Assembly (NCBI RefSeq): GCF_037038585.1
Contig: NC_092525.1
Span: 31,522,367 to 31,586,366, forward strand
Length of the DNA: 64,000 bases
DNA from: Patagioenas fasciata
Lineage: Eukaryota; Chordata; Aves; Columbiformes; Columbidae
Direction: 5' to 3'
Translations under genes and position numbers: made by a program
The notes under the pieces: model-generated
The model's database searches: none
What the model saw: the letters and a program-made list of their open reading frames with translations, nothing else
Told to the model about the DNA's origin: nothing
In this document: one piece after another, positions 10,272 to 22,560 of the stretch
Position numbering within the stretch: the stretch's first letter is position 1
How the letters are laid out: each line of letters starts with the position of its first letter

Positions 10272-10364
10272 CAGAATCATTTAGGTTGGGAAGGACCTTT
10301 AAGATCATCAAGTCCAACCATTAACCTAGCACTACCTAGTCTACCACTAAACCATGTCCCTAAG
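10272..10364 (-). mobile_element. CR1 LINE 3' end fragment
   Basis: The block reads AGAATCATTTAGGTTGGG, then AAGGACCTTTAAGATCATC, AGTCCAACCATTAACC and CCACTAAACCATGTCCCTAA. This is the reverse complement of a very common avian CR1 3' UTR. The CR1 3' end is at the left. The copy is 5'-truncated at about 10364, as most CR1 insertions are. Its fairly good match suggests a younger copy than those at 6.7 kb. Confidence 0.88.
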
Positions 10365-13300
10365 GGCTGGAAGATCTGCTCTGTAGTAGGTTACACAGGT
10401 TACACAGTGAAACAGTTTTGTGAGTATCTCGTGTTTCACTTCATAATGATTTAAATGCATCTGTATCATAAGAGTGGAGAAAAACACAAAAATAGGTGTA
10501 CCATAAGGAGCCAGAAAACTAATCAAATCGAGGTAAAATAAGCTGATTAGAGTACACAACCATTACATCAAGGGCCGAGATAGTGTAATGAACAACCAAG
10601 GTGGCTCAGGTGATGAAGGCACCCTGTGGTTCCCATGAAGTCAGCTAGTGTGCCTGTGGCCAGCAGAGAGCCAAAGCTCATGAACTGGTTGATTATTAAA
10701 TAGCTCCTGCAATGCTGCCCAGAAACTGGGGGATTAGTGGAATGGTTCAGTAGTTACAGTAAGTACCATATTGGAGGTACATCCCCCAAGCTAAAAACAC
10801 TTGCAGAGCCAGAGCAGTTGTAAACACAGACCAAGAATCACTAAGTTGTATGAGATTCAGAGTAGGCCTGATAGAATTTACAAGCCCTGTGCTGCATAAA
10901 AGAAACAGAACTTTGCTTTTAAGAATTTAGTTAATCCTCAGAATAATAAGCTTAAATTTATGTTTGTACAACTAGAATAAACCACTTGTAAGTAATTAAT
11001 AATCACCATAAGCATCTTGGAGTTTGTGAGTACCTGGACACATTTATTGTGGGGTGAAGTGAGTGTCAGTACCTCACCAATGTGATTTGGTGACATGGCA
11101 CCTTTGGACAGCACAGCACTAAATGACTACAGATAGTGAAGAATCAGAGTTTGCTTTGAGAAGACTAGCTCTGAAGGTGTACAAATGAAGAATCCTGACA
11201 CTCACGTTTGTTATTTCCTCTTATATTTTCATTTTGGTTAGTTGGTTTACACTGGTAGGTAAAGGCTGGCTGCTGGTTCCATTTATATAGGAGGTCTGAG
11301 TGGGGAAGCATTGGGGAGTTTTCCAGAGATATTTCAAATTATTCCCATCAGTTTCCTGTTTTATTCTGTAAATGTAGTCGTGACACAAAGTCAGGACTAC
11401 ATCCTTCTGGACAGCAGATGGAGCTGCTGCGTGAGAAACAGGACAACTTTCAGTTCCTGGGCTAAGGACATGTGGCATGTTAGGCAAAAAACAGCAGATC
11501 AGGTTAACCTTTATTGGCACCTGGACCTAGATCGGTCCTTTGGACTTTACCTCTTCTGGGGTGGCTGAAGTCCATTTTGTTGCAAGCTGGCTTTCATCTT
11601 AGCACCTCCTCAACTTTGTGCTCTATTTCAGGGAGTAGAATTTCCTGGAATACAGTTGTGCTGGTTTTGGTTACTGGCACTTAGAAAATTTTTGCTAAAC
11701 TCAGCTAGGTGCCATTTGGCTAATTTTAAATATGAGCAAATCTGAGGTAGGAATACCTCAACACAAGATAGCAAGTGCATCAATGGCAGGCCAAAAATAA
11801 TACCATCCTATGGGACCCTTCTGTTGATTTAAATCAAAATCTAGAAATTAATTATGTTATGTCCAATTAATTTCAGTAAGGTTTGAGCTTCAGTGAATTC
11901 ATTAGAAAGTTAATTTCTGAAGTTACAGCACTTCCACAGATGTTTCTTGGGAGTACCATCATCTTTCTCCAAGAGCCTTTATGGTAAATATACTTGACTG
12001 AGAGTAAGAGGTCATAGAAGGCTACAGAGAAAGAGAGAAAGAGGTTGTCGTGTGTAGATTACCTAAATGGGACCCTTACACAATCTGTACATTTTGGGTT
12101 CTTTTTTTTCTCTCCCTTGAGATAAAGGGATGCAAGGGATGCAAAGGGCCTGAAGATACTGAAAAGAACTCTTTTAGGGACAATTTCTTTGAGTAACTTA
12201 CACTTTCTATTTATTTATTTATTTAATTAGGATGACGATAAATGTTTCATGTTGTAGGTGCTTCTGCATCTTTGCCTTTTCCTCAGTGGCGGCTGTAATC
12301 TCCATGTGACTATGAGGGCATTGGAGAATTACTCCTCTTTGTTTGTCGGGTTGCCAGCAGGAGGACTGCTGTTGAGAACCTCTTCCAAGTATCTTCTTTA
12401 TGTCTGTTGTTGGACTCATACGTGTTCTGTCCTCTCAAGTATATTTGGGCAAGTAGGAGTAATTCCCAAGGGTAGTGTCTTGAGGAGTTGGGGGAACATG
12501 AGCAATCATGCTAAATCACTCCTACAAGGGAGTACGGTGTTAATTCTACAGGCAATGCTAATTCTGTGTAGCTCTGTTAACAGATCAGCTGCTGCAGAGC
12601 TAGATATTAGATGAATACAGTCTTTTGGTGGGAAAGTTTGAACCCCTTTCCTCATGTTGCATAAATAATTTTTCATTAGCAATTTTTAAATACCTGGTGT
12701 ACAGTCCATGTATCTTAGTCATTGTTTTCTGTGATGATGCAATTAGTGGTGAGCAAAGGAACTGGCTAGAATGGTATCACTTGCAGTTCATTCTTATTTG
12801 CTCAAATTCCTTCTAATATCTTCTTTTAGAATAAATGCAAAATTATACTTTCATCATTCATATTTACAGTTTTATGTGATGTAATCATGTACCACACAAT
12901 TGTTGTTATTAATTTATTCTTTATTTCTCTGTTATCATTAATTAATTTCTATAATTATTGTTGTATTTTCTTCAGAAAGCAAGCTGCATAAAAACAGGTG
13001 TCTACCAGACAGATGGGTGTCTGTTTCAAGACAATTTCAACATTTTCTGCTGTTAATAGGGTCTGGTTTTTCATCAGTGTGTATCAAATTTTGTTTCAGA
13101 AATGCATAAGATTTGTGACAAACATATTTCAGAATATCCAAAATGATGCCTTCCTTTCACTGTATAAAGCTTTAATTTTTTTATTATTCTTAAAAACACA
13201 TTTAGTGAGTATGTTTCATAATTTTATGCTTCTTTTCCAGTGGAAATTTGCTTTGGAGAATTATTTCTTGTTTAGTTGGTCGGTCTGTTGTACTTTGAAA

Positions 13301-16300
13301 TTTTCTGTCCATATTCTGTATCTTAACACAGTGAGAATTAGCTGCTAGCATCTTTTCAGGGGTGCTATATAGTTCTGCATTTCACTCATCTTGTATTCCA
13401 CTGCATTTCAGAAGCATAAATTTTGTGCATTTCTGTTGCCAAAGAACAACCTGTCTGTGTTATTCTGAAAAGACAGTGTTCTTTTGCTTTTTAGTATCAT
13501 TTCATGTTTGGTAATAAGTTTCTCATTTCTCAAACTGTTTCTTGTGCAGGTTTTTTCAATGTACTTTTGTGTACTTTTCCGAAGTTGTGATGCAACTTGT
13601 GATGCAATTTTCTTAACTACAACTACCCTTGATCTTTGACCTCCCCATGTTGGGATTTCTGTTTGTGGTGCAGCTCTCCATTTCTATTTTGCATACTTCC
13701 ACTCTTTTGTTCCTGTTGCGTGTTTTGGGTTTTTGTGTGTGAAATCCTAGACACATTATTTCATTCACCTTATTTTTCTGTATTTGTTCTTCTTCATTCT
13801 AAAGTTGTCCCTTTGTATTATGACACTTCATCTGGTCTCTTTTAGTGTTATTTGTATTTTTTGAAGCAAATAAAGTGATAAGCAACACCTATTTTTGTCT
13901 CAAGTTAATCCTCAAATTTATGGGCAGTACAACTCAGTTTATCTTAAGTGCCAAAGCAGTCTTAAAGACTCCATCCTTAAGTTGATAATTATAAAAGGCA
14001 AAGTTGACGATGCAAAGTTTTGTTCTTGGCTACATTTTTAAATCTAGGTGTAACCATCTGGGCTTGTTTTTACTTAATATCAAGCCAACAAATATTTACT
14101 CAGTCGAGCTGTTTCTTTAAAGCTTTTCAGATGACACTGTAGCTCAGTCCCTCCTGTGCAGTTCAGAAGAAAAAGTATGTATCTGAGGTCTAGTGATGTA
14201 GTCCTGAACTTCTGGATTCCTACTCCAGCCACACAACTACCATGCTGTGTGACTGTGGGCAGCCTGCTCCATTTCCTTTTCTGTGACGTATAGAGAGTAG
14301 ATAATTTCTTAGTCCACGTGTTGTAGTACAAGTTAGCTATATGCAAGGTAACTTCAAAACTTTGCGATAAAACTTCCTCTGGAAATGCATTATAATTATG
14401 TACCTTATTTTGTTTGTCGCTTTCCATATATCAAACCTGAATGGCAAAAGATCTCTAAGAGAATCTACACAGATAGCTTAGCTGCTTTTCCACAAGTTTC
14501 CCTTCTCCTTTTTACAGGTTCACTAAATGCTATTGGATGACAGAGTTCTCATGTTGCCTGTTTATTCAGTTGCTTCCTCAGCTCAGTTACTTGGTTCTTC
14601 ATGTTGTAAGAATGATTGAAGTTATATTGTCTAGATAAACTTGAGACAGTGATAAAGGTTATGCTGCCTCTGCCAGAGTTTACTTAGAAAACAAATAGGA
14701 GAAAACAAACAGCAAGGGTACAGATTTGGTCCCAAGACTTCCAAAATCAAGAGGAATGGGACATGTTTCTCTGGCATACGTGCTACGTTATAGTACTTCC
14801 AGCTAATTAATGTTTACATTTTACTCATCATCAAGTATGCGGATTAAAAGCAAGAATTTTAATATACAATTAAAATATAATGAATCTGAAACAATCTGAA
14901 AAAAATCCTTACCTTCTCCTGCAGTGTTTAAATGAAGTATTTGCTTTCTCTACTCACCTATGTGCTCTGAGAATGATGTGCACTTATTAAATGAGTGCAG
15001 TGTTTAAGCAGTGGTGCAGTGCAGTCACCTGGTTCAGTGCAGATAACAGGAATGCTTTGTAAGTAAAAACACTGGGTTAACTTCTGCTGTCATTTGAAAC
15101 AATTTTAATCTGAACTAGCAAAATCAAGAATGTGGAGTTATTTCAAGGCTATATCAATGTCAGTATAACTTGTCCTGGAGTGTCTTGATTTTGGTGGTGG
15201 ACAGAGTTGGCATGATCCTCAGTTTAACAGAGAAAATGTAGGTGACTTTTGCCAGCCTTTCCTTTGGAGATGTCCCTAGTTAATAAATCCAGGCTTTAAG
15301 TGTTGTCATTACCTTTCTTTCAGGGGCAAGTGCTTTTAATCTGCATTGATTTGAACCTCCTCTGAATAGGGATAGGAAGAGAAATGACTGCAGATTCTTG
15401 TCTCTTTGATGACAGATACTTTAATACTATGGGATTTATTGCTCTTTTTAGATTTCCCAGAGTGTGGCACTAGTACTGTATAGACTACTTTTCTTGACAA
15501 CTAAAAGTTAGTGTGGGGTCAAAGTGTCCTATCAACTGTTTGGATCATCACTGGGCAGTGATAGTGTCTGTAAGGTTGGTCGTGTGTAGTCAGTGCCATT
15601 TCTGGAAAGAGCTTGCCAAGCATGTTCTAAAAGGATGAAAAGCTTTTATTCTTTATTAAATTTTGCTTTTCACTCAGTTATGAATATAATTGACTGACTC
15701 AGCATAACTTGTGAATACTGACTCTGATCTAATTGCAGAAACAATAGTATTTTTAAATTGTGTTCTTTTGTCAGTCTTTTAATTACCAGTGTTAAACAGG
15801 ATGGGACTCTAGCCCAGAATTATATAGAGGCACTTCTCTTCCCTCTCCCAACAAGTTTTTACTAGATCTGTTTCAAATATATGTTGATTTTACTGTACCG
15901 GAAATTTTCAACAAAATTATCCCTCTGTGGATTTTTAGAACCAGCAAATGTGGATTGTATTTTAAAGGTTTATTTGTAAATTTGCTTTAACTACTTGAAT
16001 ATTCACTTAATGTTACTGTATCACAATTTATTAATTTGATTTTTGTAGCTAAAGTAAGCGTGCAATATGAGATAAGGGACTGGGTGCCAGGAATTCTCAA
16101 ATTCCAACCCTGTATTTGTCTTGGCCTTGCAGCATGGCTTGGCAAGCCATTCACATTTTCTTGTAGGTAAAGTGGGAGGGATATCCAACTTGGTGTTCTG
16201 TAGAATTTTAGCTCCATAATATTTCTGTAGAATTGACTAACTCTTCAGTCATGACCCATAGCCTTCTAACTCTATGCTGACATGCTTCTTATACTTCTTC

Positions 16301-17984
16301 TTTCTCGTTTTTGACTCACACATGACAAGTGTGAAGGGAGTGTGACTGGGCACCTGAACCTGCACGGCACAGTTGTGCAGAGAAGATGCTCAGCAGCTCA
16401 TGGTTTGCACACAGGGGACAGGGAAGATGGCAAAGTGCTTGTGCATACTCCAGCTCCTTTAAACCAAAAGATGTGGCTAATGGGACATCACTACTGTCTT
16501 GGGCCTCTTGCATCCCTGCATGCTATCTGCCAAAAGGGAAATAGCTCATTCCATTTTACAGGAGTTACAGAAACTTCAGATTAGCTTCTTGTGAAAATGA
16601 GGATTCTTTTACATAGGTAGAAATCTGAAATTATTTTTATAGTAAGCAGTCAGAAAAGACTGCTTACTGCTTACTGTGTTGTTTTTTTTTTTTCCCCTTA
16701 TATAATTTATACTAGAGTGTAGATCAGAGATGCACAGGGGCAGCCAGAAACCCTGGAGTTTATGCATGGGATATCAATTTGGATATGATGAATGGTATGA
16801 AGCAGAAGTGAGTCTGTGGTCACTGGAATGATGGGGGTGATACTTCAATTAAAAGGAATGGTATGCTTTTTTTGATACTTTGAAAGTAGAGTTAATGGGA
16901 ACAAAGGAGTTTCATATTCCCAAGTGGGTGTCGCGTACCATATGGGTTAAGTCGGAAACACAGTTTTCAAATTTTATAAATGATTATCTATAACACCGTC
17001 AAAAATTCTTGTTTAAAATTTGCAATTGTATTACAGCTAGCTATTTTATCCATGGATTAGGAAAAATTTTCACATATTGGGTGAAACGTGTTCACTATAT
17101 TATATGCATTTTTCAAAAATAACATTTTCAATGTAATTTTGTTTTTTAACAATAACTGGGCATTATTTGCTATATGGGTTATTGGTAATGATAGGCAGAT
17201 GAGAAAGCTGTGATTTTGATTCTGTTTAAGTGGGAGTCTGCTGTAAATTCTTCTCTGATGGAAAGGTGAGGAAATTTACTTTAACAGAATTAAATTAAAG
17301 GCTGCCAGCCAAATGCTTAGTTCTAGTTGCTGCCATGTCCTGAATATCAAGAGCACAAGCAGCTCTTCATGTGAAAAGGGCATGCCTTTCTTTTTTCTTC
17401 CGGAGGAATTTATTATGAAATCTTGTTATGTCAGTATATATTTTTATGAGTAAGTAACTTATCTTGTCAATTTTGTCACATCTCCATTTTGTAGATCCAA
17501 GAGATATGCAATGATCAAACACTCTGTAACAACAGCTTTTATCATACGGAAGAGTGCATATATTAAATGTAAAAATTCCAAAAGAAGACTGAAATCCAAA
17601 CAGATTTTTGCCCCAAACCCTTCAGCTATCCTCTTTAGGTCTATGTGGGAAGTATTATTAAAAAAAAAAAAAAAGTTGTTGCATGGTAGTGAATACTGAT
17701 ACAATGGATCTTATTTTGTTGGGGAAATTGGAAGCTTCTGTATCCCTCCAATGACATTATTATAAACAAAGTAGTTGTGCTCACTGTTATTTGGAAGATT
17801 CACAGATTATTTTACCTGGTACCTTGACCCATCCATAACACAAAATTCAGGCCATCAGCCTTTTGAGGTCTAGCATAAGCAAATATGACATTGAGTGTCC
17901 ATATGGCAGGAATTAATTTTCTCACATAGAATAATTCCTAGTAAGAGCCATACCAAAATAGACAGTGTTACTCAGAGGAACCAT
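10365..17984. other. Non-coding stretch, presumed BCAR3 intron
   Basis: This is AT-rich unique sequence. Small items only: a TTTA microsatellite near 12207-12225, a T-rich zone at 13.0-13.9 kb, a perfect 11-bp hairpin at 16641-16668, a T run at 16682-16693, and a run of 15 A at 17660-17674. Open frames (for example 12258-12614, 12998-13348, 14080-14427) show no recognisable domain. Confidence 0.5.
16641..16668. repeat. Perfect short inverted repeat (hairpin)
   Basis: AGTAAGCAGTC at 16641-16651 and its exact complement GACTGCTTACT at 16658-16668 are separated by a 6-nt loop (AGAAAA). A T run follows from 16682. It could be chance or a small folded-RNA element, and no known family is recognised. 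Confidence 0.6.
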
Positions 17985-18850
17985 TCAGGGAGCGTCTAGG
18001 TATCTCGTGCATCTCCCTGGGCATGGAGGTGAGGTGGACACCTTGTGGGAGGTAGGCTCTGGCTAAGGAGCTGACTGAGGAAAAGGAGCTGTGAGAGGAG
18101 GTGAGCAGACTCAGTACCATCAGGGAAGAAAGAAGAGATCAATGAGAAATCAATCCCAAGATGAAGAGGTCTGGAGCCATTTTATTTTTGACAAAATAAG
18201 TCTCCTCTGCCTGTAGAGGTGCAATTGCAGAGCAAGTGCAGTGCCCTGGGAAGAGGTGGGGGTGAACAAGGACCATCAGGGGAGACATCAGAACCAGCTG
18301 AGCCTGAGCCAAACATCAAGAAGAAGCGTAAAAGACAGCTGATTAGTATTGGTGATTCCCGTCTGTAGGGAATGGAAACACCCATCTGCTGCCCTATTGT
18401 GATGTTTTGGGATGTTTGCTGAGTGCTGGAGCTTGCATCCAGGATACTGCAGAGAGGCTGTCAAGGCATGTCTAGTCCTCAGACTTTTTCCCCTTGCTGT
18501 GTGTCCGATGAGGACCAAGGACATATTAGGAGGGCCTGTGAAGCTCTGGGGCTGAGGGTGAAGGTTACAGGGGCCCAGGTGTCTGTTCAGTCATTTTAGT
18601 GAACAGAAGAGGCTTGGACAGGAGATAGTACATCCTGAGGAAGGGTTGTCATAATCTGAGGGGAAGTGATGAGATGGGATCAGTGAAGAGGTGTTCTTGT
18701 GATGAGGAAGGATCACTTCCTCTGTGAAAGCAGCACAGTGGGGGGCCTGTCTTAAGTGCCCATATGTAAATGCTTGCAGTGTGGGAAGCAAACAGAAGGA
18801 ATTGGCAGTTTGTGCACTGTTGGAAAACTAAGATGTCGTTGGGATTGTGA
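17985..18850 (+). mobile_element. CR1 LINE internal fragment: ORF1 esterase region to start of ORF2
   Basis: The + strand translation, with stops and frame breaks, follows CR1 protein order. A coiled-coil-like ELTEEKEL...EEVSRLSTIREE lies at about 18070-18135. Next comes the SGNH-esterase block with the GDS motif (ISIGDSRL, GDS codons 18351-18359) followed by PICCP. Further on are EALGLRVKVTGAQV (about 18540-18580) and finally the ORF2 start, similar to the family's LYTNA-S(M)GNKQEEL motif (about 18755-18805), ending near DVVGI. ORF1 of CR1 encodes an RNA-binding/esterase protein, and ORF2 encodes endonuclease and reverse transcriptase. Both are broken here by stop codons, so this is a dead copy lacking its 3' half. 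Confidence 0.75.
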
Positions 18851-21800
18851 ACATTAGAAATAGCATAGCCGTTACCTGGAATGTATACTTTGATTGTGAC
18901 TTTCTGTGTTATTTTTACACTTTAGAAATTCAATTTAATGATATCAAATGGTTTTGTAAAACAAGATAGATTGCAGAATCCAGTTGTAGGTAGACTGACT
19001 CATGGTTAAGTGACTTGGTCAAATGCAGCTGCCAGTCACTGGCAGAGCGAGGTCAGCTCCCAGTTACCTGTCTGGAGTTCTACTCTATCCTTTTTATTTT
19101 CCATCCAGAAAATCGTGTAATGAAGGTGATTATATGATGTAGCTTGTCTAATATTTTCAAAACTGTAGATCTGCCAAATTTATTGCTGGTTATAATAGAT
19201 TATGCTCATTATTTGAGGCAGATTTACTATCTTGTAGTGGCCAACTTAAAATCTGGCTCATTTGTATTACAGTTGCGAGACTTACTATATATCAAAGAAA
19301 ACAGATGTATCTGAGGAACATGAAAACAGTGAAGTTCCCCATACACAAATTAAATTACAGTTTACTCAAGAGTCTTTGTTGGAATGACTACGTAAATAGT
19401 CGGCTGCATTGCATACTGGTATATTATAGTATATTACAGTTTGATCAGTGCTTCAAGACCGACAGATGTAAAAAAATATGCTTTGTATCTGTAAACAGCA
19501 AATTTATTTTGGAAGGCATCTAGATGTTGTATTATAAGTGAATGCCATGTTGCAGTTTTGGGGTTAGCTTAAAAGCAGAACCCTTGAACTGAGATTCTGC
19601 ACTTCTGTAATCTATCAGTAAAACTTTTTTCTCTGTTTTAACATAGTGGAAGAACATGGAACTAGCAAGTGATGTTACACCTAATCCTTGCTTAAAAATG
19701 GCTCCATATTCTTCCTTCCAATTTTTGTCCCCTAAAAGCAGTCATTGAAGTTAATGCAGCTTATCACCTTGCAGAAGTTACAGTATGAACAAAAAAAACC
19801 TGCACATCAAAGGCTCTTCTGTGCGGACAGAAAAGCTTCCTTGTGAATTATGTGCAGTTAGCTCTACCACTCTAAATCAGCAGTTAATTTTCTTCGGTTC
19901 TAGTGCTGAAGTGAAATAATGTCCTTTTTTTCTTTTAGTGGGCTTTACTTTTATTTCCAAAATGCTGGTGGGCAGTAAGCATTGACTTGGCAAGCCAAAA
20001 AATTATTTTCCTGTGTTCAGAATTGTGATATACATTTATATAAGTTTATCTTGGTTTGTTCAAATTAGAAATAGGTACCAGTCATTTCTGCAGCAAAATG
20101 AATCAAGCAGCTTCCAGAGTCCCTGATATCTGGAAATTGTGGGAGTCACTGATAGCAAGATGTCTTATTTTTTTGCCATCACACTCCATGGAAATAGTGT
20201 AAATATTATTGGTTTTGCAATATGTGACTCTAGTTAAATTTGTAAATATTCAAGATTGCAACCACTATGGTGTGGAATCCAGAAAAAATAGTCTGAAAAA
20301 ACTGAAAGAAATACCATCACAGCCCCTATCCAAAATTTCAGAGAGATTTGAGTAGACATTCACACCCAGATAGAGGCTCAGGGACATTTCAATCAGATTT
20401 TGATACAAGTGGCCTTTATTCAATGAGCTTGCTACAAAATTATCACTTGCTTTTGTTAGTGTTGTGATGACAAGATATTCTATTGTATGCGTAAGTGGGA
20501 ATATGGCTTCTTAATTTACCTTCAGGCACTAATCCTATTCAAGTCTCATTTGGAAGGGAAGTGGGTACTTTTTGTGTTGGTATTAACTGCTGTGTAATTA
20601 ATATTAGTTACACAGAAGCCCTATGTTTTTTGACTGACAGTTTTGCATCTTGTTTGTCAGCAATGCAGTTATTTACTAGAGATAGTTGTATGTTTCATGT
20701 TACTAATCAGAATGCGAAAAGAATGAAACAGCATTTGGTGAAAGTGTGAGAAATGGTATCTCCAAGCTGATTGGACAAGTAACATTCACACTGAGTTACA
20801 ATGGAATAGCAGAACCTGGTAGAGGAGTTATTTTGGAATCCCTGGAAGATATGTGAGTACAGCAGAAGGGTGAGGTGAACAAAAGAAGGGGCGGAGGAGA
20901 AACATAAAGACCTGGGCTATGGAGAACAAAGAGTAATGTTGACAGTGCTAATAAAACTTTGGTAGGGTGTTGGATTTGGCTTAAGATTGTTCTTTCAGGG
21001 TCTTCACCCCTGCAGTGCAGAATGGGGTTAGAGTGAGTGTGGAGCTAATCCCAAGTACACCTTGAGGAAATCAGTCCCCAACAGCTTGTACTACTTTGCT
21101 TCTTTGTAAAATCAGAAATTTAGATTGTTTTGCAACCTCTGTGCTGGTAGAGCTTGTGTCATGTGTATGCAGCATGGGAATTTACACCTGCAAGCTCAAC
21201 TTTAATATACTTACATAAATGATAAACTTACTAGTTTTCAACTAATGGATTTTAACATGCCTGTCATCATACCTCTCTTCCTTGGGGTTATATCTAGAAG
21301 CAATCTAGTGACCTGTAGTTTTGTGCGAGGAGATACTGGTTCGATATAGCCCCAGTAAGGAAGACACTCAGACTGTAAAGTATTGCTTATAATACCATTT
21401 ATTTGAGCTAACACTGAAGAAAAAGTATAGTGTAGATAATTTTGTGTCCTTCCAGATGCTGAGTTGTGTGTTATCAAAAAGGTCTCAAAACAAAGCCAGG
21501 CAGATCCTGTCCATGGAAAGGTCATCTTATGGTTTTGTCTATTGAGCTCTTACAAGGTTTTTTTAAAACAACTCTAGTTCTCATTTCTACTGGCAAACAG
21601 AAAGCTGGTTCACTTGAGAACTGTTTGCTGCACTTTTAGGTAAAGACAAGGACACACGGATGTAATCACCAGTGCAGAGTGGGAGCTGCCTCTGGGCTCC
21701 TCTGTTGCAGCCAGCTTGCTGGCCACGTTTATCCTGGAGCCAAAGGACATGTGCTGCACGGCACAGGTCTGACAGCCAAGCTGTACATGCAGCACAGCAC

Positions 21801-22149
21801 TGGCCTCTACCTGTTATGCAGATCACTAACTCCTCAATACAGTGATCTTCTGGTAAGGATCAATACACTGTGACTGAAGAAAAAATCACTTGGATAAATA
21901 TTTGCAAATTGATGCAAAGATACATCTAGGTTTTGAGGGCATAAATGTTTTCAGGGCAGGAATATAACCTCGGTGAGTGGGGAATGATCCTAACTGAAAC
22001 TCCTAAGTGGCTTCCATAATAATAATAGTAATAAATGATGTGATACCTGGAGTAGATAAGTTTACCTCTCCCTATTAATCTCTTGAGCTCTGGACAGACC
22101 AGGGTTATTTTGAGTTTATGCATAGTTTCACACTGATGTAAACATGTCA
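18851..22149. other. Non-coding stretch, presumed BCAR3 intron
   Basis: This is unique AT-rich sequence. I see no gene, RNA gene or transposon. Open frames near 21.2-21.9 kb overlap on both strands and are not supported. Confidence 0.5.
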
Positions 22150-22560
22150 GGTATTTTTATTGTTGTTTGTTTCTTTATTTTGGGTTTTGTTTTGTTTTGT
22201 TTTGTTTTCCAGTTAATAAGTAAACTTTTTTGGAAGAAATTTTTTGTAAGAAGTATTTTGTAAGAAACAGCCAGCAAAACTCTCAGCTGAAAGTAGGTAC
22301 TTCTGTATTTCATAATGGGTCATTGGCAAAGAGTTGGCACATTTTTCACATAGAAAAGTAATAATAATTAAAAATAAGGTGTGAAAAAGTTCATTCAACA
22401 CAATATACAGTTTCAGAAAAAAAAACACAAAACCAAACCCACACAGAAAAAAGAAAGAAACAAACCACAAACCAACCAAAAAACAAACAAACAAACAAAA
22501 CAAAACAAAAACTACTGAACAAACAAAAAAACCACACTGAAACACAAAACAAAAAAACCT
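22150..22560. repeat. Opposed TTTTG and CAAAA low-complexity tracts
   Basis: A T/G-rich tract containing (TTTTG)n ends at 22208. An A/C-rich tract with (CAAA)n and (CAAAA)n motifs spans about 22416-22558. The two are roughly complementary and about 210 bp apart. The long - strand open frame here (Phe/Val/Cys-rich) is only a translation of the A/C-rich tract. Confidence 0.7.
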
